Shown piece after piece: positions 55,701-63,239 of a stretch of 64,000 bases of DNA (positions are counted from its first letter, which is position 1; each line of letters starts with the position of its first letter). The position numbers and the translations under genes are program-made. A model generated the notes under the pieces. The model saw nothing but the letters and a program-made list of their open reading frames with translations. It made no database searches and had not been told where the DNA came from. This DNA comes from Undaria pinnatifida (lineage: Eukaryota > Sar > Phaeophyceae > Laminariales > Alariaceae): NCBI GenBank assembly GCA_012845835.1, contig JABAKD010000030.1, forward strand, positions 12,627,580 through 12,691,579. The letters run 5' to 3'.

Positions 55701-58603
55701 TACTGGAAGAGGGGCTGGGGTACGGCGAAAGGTAGTCGGTTGCGATGGTCACTCTTGCATACTGCTGTATGGAGCCTTTGCGCGGTTCAGAGGGGGGGGG
55801 AAAGGTTAAATGTACGTGGCGATTACACGAATACATGGAGCATCGGCCACACGAGACAACGAGGGCTGCTATGATATATATATATATATATATATTTTTT
55901 TCTCACACGTTTGCTTTCCAGCTTCTGGACAAGCCGTGGTCACAGGTGTTGTCCCTTCTCCCCCCCGGTTCTTGCCTTCAATTTTTATCGCGCATAGGGT
56001 TCAGCAATCCCACTGCTCCTTTGATTTCCATCGAGTGTTGCTAACTCACGCTCTCGCGCTTTCCGTAAGTCACTTTGTGCACAAGAAAAAGTCCCAACGA
56101 ATTTATACGAGCGTGCACTCGGCGGGGCTCGAACTCACGAAACTGACCTATACCAGGCTCGAGGATAACCTGATACGCCACCGGGGCGACCCTGAGATAT
56201 AAGACGTGGTGACGTTCTTATCGCCGGCGATCCAAAAATAACCCCTCAGTTACTTGACTTGACTATGCGTCGACGGCTGATGCTATACCGTTTCCGTAAT
56301 ATCATACGCTGCTACTGCATCATAGATTAGACTAGGGGGGAAGCATGGTGCTTCCAAACTTTTCGGAACTCAGTTTTTGTGGGGCCTGAAAAACGAGAAA
56401 GTGTCATATAGTAAGAGCGAGCAGCAGGTACGAGTATCGTTACGCTGTGCGCGTGCCGTGCAGCCCGTTACATGCAGCTTGGTCACATATCCTAACCCAG
56501 CAGGCCAGGCTGTCGTGTGTTTCGTGTGACCAATGCTTCAACGATAATTTGGATTTGACATTTCGCTATAAAATAATCAAGTCCCAAAGGGGTTGAGAGT
56601 ATCCTATCATCGTAGGTACCAGGTAGGTAATATTAGCGTACTAGAGGTACATAGCAAGGATAGGGCAAGGGCACGGCGAAGATTAGTCGATTGCAATGGT
56701 TACTTGCGCATTGTGCAGTACGGGCCAGTTTGGGAGTTACAGCGAGAAAGAGCGAATACAACTGGCGATTACACGATTAACATGACACGATTAACATTTC
56801 ACCATTGGCCACTATCATAGGCTGCTGTGATAAGACTAGAGTCTACTGTAAGGAGGATGCTGCTGTTCATGTCGGATAAGTGCCAAGAGCTGGACGACAC
56901 GCGCGTGGCAAGAACTATCGCGTGCTGCGCGTTCACGATACGATGATAGTTCAGTAGCAGTCCCTCTATAGTGCCGATTGCCGCCTATAGTGCCTGTGAA
57001 TTCGCTTGGCACGGGAGCAACCTACGGTGGCACTATACGGAGTAGTGCCGGTTGCCGGTATAGTGCCGGTATTCCCGGCTATTAATAGCAAATACCAGCA
57101 TTATAGAGGGGCCACAACTGTACCCCACTCATCGTGAACAATGTCGGGCCTGGCTTCGTAGACTAAACAAGTAAGAGTGTCTCGCACTGATAGTCTACTA
57201 TGAGCAGCAGCAGGAGCAGCAGCCGCTGCAGTAGTAATATCACCAGTTAGTACTGTGGTAGCAGCAGTAAAAGCAGCAGCAGGGTAGAAGCAGTGCTACT
57301 TGCTCCCGCTCGAGGTAGATATCATGCCGAAGCAGTATTAACGCGAGTATTAGTTTCAAGGCAGGTATAACTACGTACGAGATAGGTTTCGCGTACCGCA
57401 CTGTAACGAGTGAGCAGTTATCGCTCTGATGTTACTACAGCAGTACTGCTGCGTTGGCCCGCTCGAGCGCTGAGGCAACGATATTACTGTGATACTGGAC
57501 TACCAGGTATGCCATTACTAATATCCATGAGAGTACTTACTTGTAACGATACAATTACGAGCAGTTAGGGAAAGCGAGAGGGGACTTGAGAGGCGCAAAC
57601 AAAAACAGTACCGAAAAGCACAGCAAAGAGTAGAGTGCAAGGTGCAAAATGCAACACAGTTAGCGCGTGGAAGAGCAGCATCAGTTCGTAGTGGTATGCA
57701 CACAACCTCGCAGCAAAAAATAAACAAGCCGCGGTTAACTTCACTCCCCAAACGTACGAAGCCACAGAAGAGTCGTTGTCATGTCAGCATCAGAACAACA
57801 CCGTCACTTGAGCGAGGTACAACGCAAGATATCATACCAGGTATGTGTGCCTCGCCGAGCGCCAAGCGGTAGGGCGTGGCCTAGGTGACCAAGTGACCAA
57901 AGCTAACTTTACACGAAGCTTCTTCGTTCACAAAACGCGACTGGCTTCGATATTGTTCGTTCCGAAAACCTGTTTCGATCTTTCGATTCACGCTCTGTAG
58001 TTTGTTCCACGCGCCAAAAACGATCCTGCGAGAGGCGCCGAACAGCGCACGACCAACCCCAATGATTTCTTTACGCGACACAACAAACATGCGAACGGTC
58101 CCCAATTCAGTTCAATATCAATTTGGGCCCTATCCTTGGATTAAACCGCCACCACCTTCCCACCCGCAAATAGGCCTATCACGGCTCAATAACGTCTCGT
58201 ACTGCTCGGCTGCTGCTTTTGTCCCATACCCTGTGCAAGTCAACATGGCTTGCCTGCTTGACTTGACTTGATCAAAACAGACAGCATGTTATGTACCTCG
58301 CATATCATACTCGCATCACATCATACCCCTGGTGTGTGTCGGCTGCTCCTCCTGTAAAAAATTAGAGGGTGCCTCTGGTAGAATTCATAGCTCCAAAATC
58401 GGATTGTGAGAAAGATGTACCTGGCACCAGGCATGACAAGCACCTAACAACCAACGAAGGTCTTGCGGCCGTAGCAGAAGCAAGAACAGCAAGCAGCGAG
58501 GCTCCGCAACGAGGGCGGGGGGGGGGGGGCTGACCTTGATGCAGATGGTGAACTCCCGTACGGCATGATCCTCGCTCTTGCCGAACCTCCCAAAAGACGA
58601 CAT
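37799..58603 (-). CDS. ubiquitin-like-domain phosphatidylinositol 4-kinase (gamma/type II-like), eleven exons
   Basis: Exons, 5' to 3': 58603-58535, 51154-51038, 49028-48843, 47130-46985, 46700-46601, 46319-46191, 44723-44265, 43162-42990, 41427-41365, 40618-39152, 38177-37799. All introns are GT-AG and all phases agree, giving 1,095 residues. Residues 16-92 form a ubiquitin-like domain (ELRNPHTLQDCGIYRDGQTV). The PI3/PI4-kinase-type domain follows: glycine loop GTGGTYF (142-148), ATP-binding K160 in VAVFKPQDEEPFAPNNP, GESYLREVAAYIL, HGVPAT, catalytic LDMRILNRDRNSVNIL (D278, N283) and metal-binding IDHG (D376). The family phosphorylates phosphatidylinositol at the 4 position; plant gamma members have the same ubiquitin-like plus kinase order, and some are reported to act on proteins instead. 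Unusual points: a 7,380-base first intron that cuts the ubiquitin-like domain, an 83-residue low-complexity insert between NILV and the IDHG strand, and a ~615-residue C-terminal tail. The last intron and terminal exon are inferred from phase only; without that splice the protein ends at a TGA at 39148, after 970 residues. Confidence 0.88.
38662..39138. repeat. pentanucleotide array, AAGCC switching to AAGCA
   Basis: About 40 units of AAGCC (38662-38861) pass abruptly into about 54 units of AAGCA (38862-39138) with very few errors. It sits in the last intron of the kinase model, 14 bases from the donor. The long KPSQA/KAKQS and LALLC-type frames it generates are artefacts. Confidence 0.97.
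39152..40618 (-). CDS. PI4K-like gene exon 10, disordered tail
   Basis: 488 codons plus partials, starting after CTTCCAG. Mostly Ser/Gly/Pro/Glu-rich, with the compact end KIVRSYSYHGLGSMALYD. A donor GTGAGT overlaps the frame's TGA, so splicing would bypass this stop. Confidence 0.75.
41365..41427 (-). CDS. PI4K-like gene exon 9 (63 bases)
   Basis: Acceptor GCAACAG, donor GTGAGT. It encodes IIRREDFDQVSELETVVARA, matching the family pattern after the C-lobe, and fits phases on both sides. Confidence 0.82.
41723..41935. repeat. (GGTAT)n microsatellite
   Basis: About 210 bases of GGTAT with GGTTT, GGTAC and GCGGTAT variants, in kinase intron 8. Confidence 0.95.
42226..42366 (+). mobile_element. 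poly(A)-tailed dispersed element
   Basis: GACACACGACGCGTATGG, AAGTGTGGTGAGCTAAAGC and CCCCATCCGCGGGAGGATG are followed by a ~26-base A run, collinear with 15781-15913. In kinase intron 8, antisense to the gene. Confidence 0.7.
42497..42920. repeat. minisatellite of ~84-91 bp units, about five copies
   Basis: Units start near 42499, 42583, 42671, 42762 and 42853 and share TTGGCTTACTTCGCCACCCAACTAA-type and TAGCTATCATAGCC words (quoted in part). Related single words occur at 41190-41300, so the array may have spread from there. In kinase intron 8. Confidence 0.9.
42990..43162 (-). CDS. PI4K-like gene exon 8
   Basis: 57 codons plus two bases, PIDPELYNYIQSFNPEKTAE to GLTLFDIA, the helical C-lobe of the kinase. 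Confidence 0.9.
43195..43385. repeat. degenerate GACAGGACAGGA repeat
   Basis: About 190 purine-rich bases of imperfect GACAGGA and ACGATGACCGG units, directly upstream (5') of kinase exon 8 on the minus strand, where it reads as a CCTGTC pyrimidine-rich tract. Confidence 0.85.
44050..44180. repeat. CACACA/CACGCA microsatellite-like tract
   Basis: Imperfect CA and ACGC units in kinase intron 7. Confidence 0.8.
44265..44723 (-). CDS. PI4K-like gene exon 7, catalytic core with insert
   Basis: 153 codons. DMRILNRDRNSVNILV is followed by 83 Ser/Gly/Arg-rich residues before YELIPIDHGLCL. The frame is uninterrupted, so the insert is exonic. Confidence 0.92.
44740..44880. repeat. G-rich tract upstream of kinase exon 7
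   Basis: GGGGA-type runs on the plus strand; on the gene's strand this is a ~140-base C/T tract preceding the acceptor at 44724. Confidence 0.8.
46191..46319 (-). CDS. PI4K-like gene exon 6
   Basis: 43 codons with HGVPATTLVEAKHP and KLGSFQEFVRHDM, both typical of the family, between GCGGTAG and GTGAGG. Confidence 0.9.
46601..46700 (-). CDS. PI4K-like gene exon 5
   Basis: 100 bases between CCCACAG and GTGAGC. Its frame differs from the longest open frame in the region; it was found because PI4-kinases need the GESYLREVAAY helix between NNPR and the HGVP motif, and it fits both neighbours' phases. Confidence 0.88.
46985..47130 (-). CDS. PI4K-like gene exon 4, ATP-binding lobe
   Basis: 48 codons plus two bases. 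Holds the glycine loop and the lysine in VAVFKPQDEEPFAPNN, which is the family signature. Confidence 0.92.
47131..48842. other. kinase intron 3, no other feature
   Basis: 1.7 kb without recognised repeats or exons. Confidence 0.4.
48843..49028 (-). CDS. PI4K-like gene exon 3, end of ubiquitin-like domain and linker
   Basis: 62 codons; acceptor after a long T run and TGCAG, donor GTGAGA. Contains FFRGGELRNPHTLQDCGI then a linker. Confidence 0.9.
49250..49645. repeat. ~200-bp tandem duplication with G runs
   Basis: The unit at about 49257-49455 (GGCGACACGAACAGGCGG ... CTCGAGGAGGCGTG) is repeated at 49456-49645 with about 10% difference. Each copy ends with a 9-10 base G run. In kinase intron 2. 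Confidence 0.9.
50505..50560. repeat. 14-base tandem repeat, four copies
   Basis: Four units of the form ACATTCTAGTCAAC with single changes, kinase intron 2. Confidence 0.9.
50725..50925 (+). repeat. MSFDEIFDL repeat family, diverged plus copy
   Basis: The GGGGA-rrCACCGACCT-TATCCTACATGAGG module occurs twice in tandem, then CGCGCGATCGGAGCATATC and CACACAGCTGGCAAACATGAG. The ATG frame is disrupted. Confidence 0.7.
51038..51154 (-). CDS. PI4K-like gene exon 2, ubiquitin-like domain
   Basis: 39 codons between ATGTCAG and GTATGA, encoding ALMVKSWSTVKDLKDILQ, the strand-helix part of the ubiquitin-like domain. Confidence 0.88.
51360..51600 (-). mobile_element. truncated, diverged SINE copy
   Basis: CTTCTGGACAAGCCGTGGTC, GTCGCGCATAGGGTTCAGCA and CACTCACGAAA match the SINE body, but much of the tRNA head is lost and there is no poly(A) tail. 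In kinase intron 1. Confidence 0.65.
52205..52335. repeat. GAATGTCGAAAAC-type tandem repeat
   Basis: About eight copies of a 15-18 base unit. Open frames across it encode repetitive FRHSFS-type sequence and are not genes. Confidence 0.9.
52500..53505 (+). repeat. C-rich composite element, second long copy
   Basis: Collinear with 32195-33265: TGTGACCTAAACCTCCTAAAA, ATCGAAATCCGCCA, GATATCACCTCATTATCTTTC, CGCCTAGACCTAGCACCACA, CTCGCTTTTGATCAAAACCAGG and the terminal MSFDEIFDL module. C runs reach more than 35 bases (about 52707-52744). In kinase intron 1. Confidence 0.8.
54235..54300 (+). repeat. diverged MSFDEIFDL family fragment
   Basis: AATTCGTCGAACTCACGGCTGACGTCCTT-type sequence shared with 6313-6342 (partial quote) and a TTTTTATAAA end. 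Confidence 0.55.
54990..55125 (-). repeat. GAGCGCCCAAA family, minus copy
   Basis: TGCTTGCCTTACTCATTTGA, TTTTTCGAGACGGAGCACC and AACATTTGTGGGCGCTCA match the reverse complement of 16215-16335. No C run is attached. Confidence 0.7.
55270..55870 (+). repeat. segmental duplication, left copy, with internal 72-bp tandem
   Basis: Shares CGTAGATTAGACTAGGGG, the CAAGTATCACTACGCT word, ACCCAGCAG..CAGGCTG, ACGGCGAA and TGGCGATTACACGA words in order with 56290-56830. Inside, a ~72-base unit (AAGTGCGGTGATATCATCAA) is tandemly repeated at about 55384-55525. Confidence 0.65.
55880..56191 (-). mobile_element. tRNA-derived SINE, near full-length copy
   Basis: Almost identical to 7066-7383, including the A-box-like TGGCGTATCAGG and B-box-like GAGTTCGAGCC on the minus strand. 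The tail here is A-rich and merges with a TA microsatellite (55876-55900). It separates the two segmental copies at 55.3 and 56.3 kb, in kinase intron 1, same strand as the gene. Confidence 0.75.
56290..56830 (+). repeat. segmental duplication, right copy
   Basis: Collinear with 55270-55870 but diverged and without the 72-base tandem. Confidence 0.6.
56831..58534. other. kinase intron 1, proximal part
   Basis: About 1.7 kb with no exon or shared repeat recognised. It contains CAG/AGC-rich stretches near 57200-57290 and a G run (58516-58530) close to the exon 1 donor. Confidence 0.4.
58535..58603 (-). CDS. PI4K-like gene exon 1
   Basis: ATG at 58603, 23 codons ending REFTICIK, donor GTCAGC. 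EFTICIK is the first strand of the ubiquitin-like fold and continues as PLDGKIHARKR in exon 2, in phase 0, which identifies this remote exon. Confidence 0.8.
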
Positions 58604-59075
58604 GCCCGCGTGCCAGATTGAACCTCGTTGTCTCTGTGTGCTGGGTGCCTCTTGGAAGGATGGATCGATCGATCTCTGTCCTGTCTGACTATAATATGCT
58701 CCCTCTAAGCGGACGCCCCCCTACCCCTCGAGAACGCGCTTCAGGCAACCTGCCGATCGTGACGGCCACGAGTAGTGTTTGCCGTCAGAGCGTCAGCTCT
58801 CGGCAAGTCAATGCAGAGAGAGAGAGAGATAGTCCACGCGCACCAAACGAGCGATCACGAGGCACACACACACCTTTGTTGGATACTCGATGATTGTGCT
58901 CCTGTCTGGAGCGGCAACTTGAGCAAAAACAGCACCACAGCAGCAATCGACTCGTGAACGTTGGCTTGCCCTCTTGATGTTCTCGGAAGTGCTACTCCAG
59001 AGCTCTGAAAAAAAACGCCACAAGGAAAGCTAGCAGCTTCAGTAGAAGATCACCGCTCACCCACTGCTGATCCAG
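58604..59075. promoter_or_regulatory. possible bidirectional promoter region
   Basis: 472 bases between the kinase start (minus) and the ATG of the candidate plus-strand gene at 59076. No TATA box was identified. Bidirectional use is inferred only from the layout. Confidence 0.25.
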
Positions 59076-59847
59076 ATGCCGGTCAATACCGCGGGAGCAG
59101 CTATAGCCGATGCCGGGTCGTATAGGGTAAGAAAGCTACAAAGGACTGCTCCTGCTTCCTGCTGGGGCAGACTTTGACAGAGGAGCGCACGTGCTCACGA
59201 AGCGGCGAAGCCTGCCTTAGGAGTACTGCTCTTCTCGAGCAATTTGACGGGTCTAGACTAGGGGACTCGCAGCGGTGATCCCTTCTCCACCGCTTCCCCG
59301 GAAGCTTTGCGACCATGCAGCGATGGCCGTCCAAGAGCCCCCGCCGAGATGCGCGCCCCCAGCGCAGGAGCTACCCCTTGGCTGTGTGCTGTGGGCTCCG
59401 GAAACGAGCTAGAGCCAAAGTCGGAAGACGAACGCGGACGCTGATCTACGAACGTCTTCCGCCAGAAGGAGGCTACGCGAGGGGGACCTGAAGTGAGAAC
59501 GAGACCGTGAAGGGCTTCCAGGAATCTCGTCTCCAGGGGGCTGTCCCTCGAGCCTATCTGACTTGAACGCGCACGCTTTTCAATAACCTGGGCTTGCAAT
59601 CTGGGTCCAAGTCCGAAGTGAACAAGAAAAGGGTTTCTATAGAACTGTGTGGCTTTACAAAGCATGGGTCAGATCGTCGAAACCCCCGCTCAACGCCGAT
59701 AACAGGGTGCCCTTGCTCGTTCCGTGTGGCTGTTGATCTGTGGTTGCAGAGGTTATGAAGAGGTCCTACGCGGAAGAAGAGGCCTTCATCAAGAGGGAAG
59801 ATGGACAGCGGTTCCGCATCAACCCGGGCTTCGTCCCGAACATGAAG
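59076..59847 (+). CDS. candidate start of a divergent gene, two exons seen
   Basis: ATG at 59076 opens 17 codons (MPVNTAGAAIADAGSYR) to a GTAAGA donor at 59126. A second block at 59752-59847 has 32 codons in matching phase, including YAEEEAFIKREDGQRFRINP then GFVPNMK. The likely donor after it is GCAAGC, a rarer GC-type site. The acceptor GCAGAG is not ideal and no later exon could be recognised, so the gene is incomplete. I do not know the family; the PGFVPNMK phrase resembles short motifs in several families, including PIH-type domains, which is too little to name it. Confidence 0.35.
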
Positions 59848-61125
59848 GCAAGCCGGGAACATGCGACAGAGATTGGCAATAGATTTTGCAAGCGGCTGCG
59901 ATTCATCACAGCACAAAAATCACGTACATAATAATCGATCGCGTGTGGATGGTCTTCTAGTGAATGGGTTTAAGTGTTGAAGAATCGAAGAGATCGGTAG
60001 AATAGCTCAGGACTCAAGGCAACTTTTGCTTCCCGGCACGCCGACACGTTCATTTCAAGTTTGAAGTGACAGCAGTACGTGGTACAGAAGTCGATCAAGA
60101 CCTGCTACGAGTACACCTATCCTGTATCGTAGAGTAACCCTGTAGGTTCAAATACCATATTGATTTGTAGCAGGTGGTGAGTGGTCTCACCGAGACTCAC
60201 CTGATCTGTGATACTTTTTTTTGACTTGGTACAGCAGTACGTTGAATCAGCGTGTGTCTATTCGTTCCATGGTTCACACTCACACTTTTCCCTTTCTTTT
60301 TTATTTGATGTTTTTTTTGTAATACGTACCTTGTTGAAGTGTTTCGTGAGGCCTGTCTGTTCTTCCTTCGTGTTTTGCCGCGGTCGCACGTACGTCCCGG
60401 CCCATTTTCTTTTGCGACCTCTCTTCTGTTTTACAATCGAGGTGTTACCCTTTTGCCAATTACCCGGGTACGGTCGGGAGTATTATCTGACTTGCTAATA
60501 CCCGTCACGCATATGAGTAACGCTTCATACTCGCCGAGTCGGGTACTCGGGTACCCGGGTACACGGTTTATTCGAGTACAGTACCTTTGAAACCCCTGGA
60601 ATGGCAACGTTGTTGTTGTTCTCACATTATTAACTCGCATAATCAAGTCCGTGGTCACAGGACAGGCTCCAGTCACTCTGGAGCTAAGGAATACCTCAGG
60701 GAAAAAACACAAACAAACCAAAGGTGGTACACGCATATATCACAGCTGACGCAATTCATGCCTCCGCCATGAACATACGATATCGTATAAAAAGTGAAAT
60801 CGGGAGTCAGCGTACCATGTGCCAGGTCCATACTGGTGCATACGTCTCACTATTCGCGCCTGGAAAAACCGACTATGCCGCCTGCCACCCAAGAAAGACT
60901 ACCACGTAACTATTGCACGTAGTACGTATCACTACGCATACGCACGACAGACGCGAGTCAATTGGAAAGAAGGAACAAAGAAGAGAAGATAAGATGAAGG
61001 AAAGAAAAGATAATAAAGCCAAAAACGAAAGAGGAACCTATCATCCCCTAAATCACTTCCCATGAGTAACATTTTGTACATGATGTTCTTCAGGAAACCC
61101 TTTCCAAATTGACAATTCCAAGCGT
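59848..61125. other. no gene recognised
   Basis: T-rich and mixed sequence; short palindromic TACCCGGGTA-type words at 60470-60580 belong to the family described next. Confidence 0.35.
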
Positions 61126-61129
61126 GTGT

Positions 61130-61660
61130 TAGGTCCTTTACTTTGATATACCCGAGTAAAATACCCGGGTTTGTACCCGTGTACCCAATGCTTAGGTACG
61201 TTAGGTACGGGCCTCGATACCTTACGTAACCCCTTTACAACTGGAAACCCGTTTTGAAGGACAAAATTGCTTGGATTTAGTATAGGGAGGGGTTCGGGAA
61301 CCCTGAAGGGGTCAAGCGTTAGGTACGTTAGGTGCGGACCATGATACCGCACCTGAGTTTTGGGTATGATAGGTACGCCGCTCAAATACTTACCCGGGTA
61401 TAGGTATACCCGTCGACGAAAATATACCCAGGTTTAGGTACGAGCCTGGGGACGACCTCAATGCCTTACCTAAGTCTTGGGTACGTTAGGTACGGACCCC
61501 GATACCTTACCTAAGTCTTGAGTGCGTTAGGTACGGACCTCGATACTTTACCCAAGTTTTGGGTGCGATAGGGATGTCGCCCAAATAATTACCAGGGTAT
61601 AGACATACCCGTCGAAAAACTACCCGGGTGTACGTATAGGTATCATACGAGCTCAAACAC
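61130..61660. repeat. tandem-like repeat rich in ACCCGGGT and TTAGGTACG
   Basis: Units containing GTTAGGTACGGACCTCGATACC, TTACCTAAG, and CCGGGTATAGGTATACCCGTCGA (partial quotes) recur about six times with irregular spacing. A second block is at 62510-63020. Confidence 0.75.
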
Positions 61661-61739
61661 TTTATACGAAATGTGCATACGAAGTATGACGTCATCTGCG
61701 AGAACGAAAATAATTAAAAATTAAAAAGGCAAGTTATGC

Positions 61740-61900
61740 ATGCGGTCTCCCCGCCACACACCCAGGACACCTGCCACCTGGCACGCACATCCAGGACACC
61801 TGCCACCTGGGACACACACCCAGGACACCTGTCACGTGGGACATACACAAGACACCCGACACCTGTGACACACACACCCAGGGCACCTGTCGCTCAGACG
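61740..61900. repeat. ~33-base minisatellite
   Basis: About five units around CCAGGACACCTG, CCACCTGGGACACACA, with the frames it opens being cysteine- and valine-rich shadows. Confidence 0.85.
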
Positions 61901-62509
61901 TGCCCAATTCAGGGGGTAGAGTAGCAGCGTGGACAATGAACAAAACACTGGTGGAGAGCAGGAGGACCGAGCTTGACCGAGCGAGGGAGCCAGCACACTG
62001 GATAGTCCCGAGCCAGCTCTCGAGCGAGAGGTGATCGAGGTCGCGCCGGGCAAGACGATGGCCTTGTTATCACTCCGAAGCTTGTTTCAAGGATAAACGG
62101 GGACACGCAGGACGTGTACATTGTGCCGGCGGAGACTACAAAAGCCGTTGATGCCTTGTCGTGCCGAAGCAGTGTAGACGACAAGGGGCTATTGAGGCGT
62201 CCTTCATGTACTCTGGCAATTTACGTTACTCTATCGCTCGAGCCCTTGGGGTACTGGGGGGCTTTGTAGTAGGCTGTCACCCAGCCTAAAAATACGAAAA
62301 TGCCGGCATGGTGTTTGTAGTTGAAATAAAAAAAATGAAGAAAAAAAATGTCGCGGTTCTTGAATGTATGTCAGATCAAACATACTGGTAGCATCGTCTA
62401 CTGGCAGGCCCAGTCCTAGATAGCTGCTCCCAGTAGATTACTACTGCCAGTGCATACTGCTGTTCCGGTGTCCAGCCTCATCAATTTGACGTTTGTTGCA
62501 GGTGTACGT
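61901..62509. other. no gene recognised
   Basis: A plus-strand frame at about 61998-62275 reads sensible residues (DGLVITPKLVSRINGDTQDV) but has no clear acceptor or donor. It could be an exon of the divergent gene or a chance frame. Confidence 0.25.
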
Positions 62510-63020
62510 ACCCGCACCCACGCGTAGGTACGGACCTCGATACCTTACCTAAAGATTAGGTACGATAGGTACGTCGATCCAATACTTACCCGGGTATAGG
62601 TGTACCCGTCGATGAAATACCCGGGTCTAGGCACGAGCTTGGGAACGACCCCAATTTATTACCTAAATTTTAGGTACGTTAGGTACGGACCCCGAAACCT
62701 TACCGTATTGTTCGGTACGTTATGTACAGACCTCGGCACCTTGCCTTAGTTTTGGGTACGATAGGTACGCCAATCCAACACTCACACGGGTGAAGGTATT
62801 CCCGTCGACGAAATACCCGGGTGGTACGACCCTGGGGATGACCTCAATACCTTACCTAACTTTTAGGTACGTAAGGGTCTGATCCTGATACCTTGCCCAA
62901 GTGTTAGGTGCGTTAGATATGGCCGTCAGTACCTTACCTGAGTTTCACCACGGTAGGTACGCTACAGCAGTAGGTACGATCTCATAAACTTCCCTGGGTG
63001 TAGGTATACCTTACCTAACA
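62510..63020. repeat. second block of the ACCCGGGT/TTAGGTACG repeat
   Basis: Same words as 61130-61660, in the same direction, 0.85 kb further right. Confidence 0.75.
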
Positions 63021-63117
63021 TGCCCTTGGAAATTAGCCTTAAACCTCACACCATACCCCCCCCCCGACTAGAAACCGACGTACGCAGTGCCGCACCGACA
63101 GGCAGGCCGATGAGCAC

Positions 63118-63180
63118 GCAACAACAGCAGTCCAGCAGCAGCAGCAGCAGCAGTAGCAGTAGGAGTAGAAGTTCAAGTAG
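63118..63180. repeat. (CAG)n/(AGC)n microsatellite
   Basis: AACAACAGCAG, then AGCAGC units grading into AGTAGC. Confidence 0.9.
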
Positions 63181-63239
63181 CAGAATGTTTTTTGTATGTT
63201 CAAAGCACAGGCGGGTCTGCGTTAATGCATAAACTTAAT

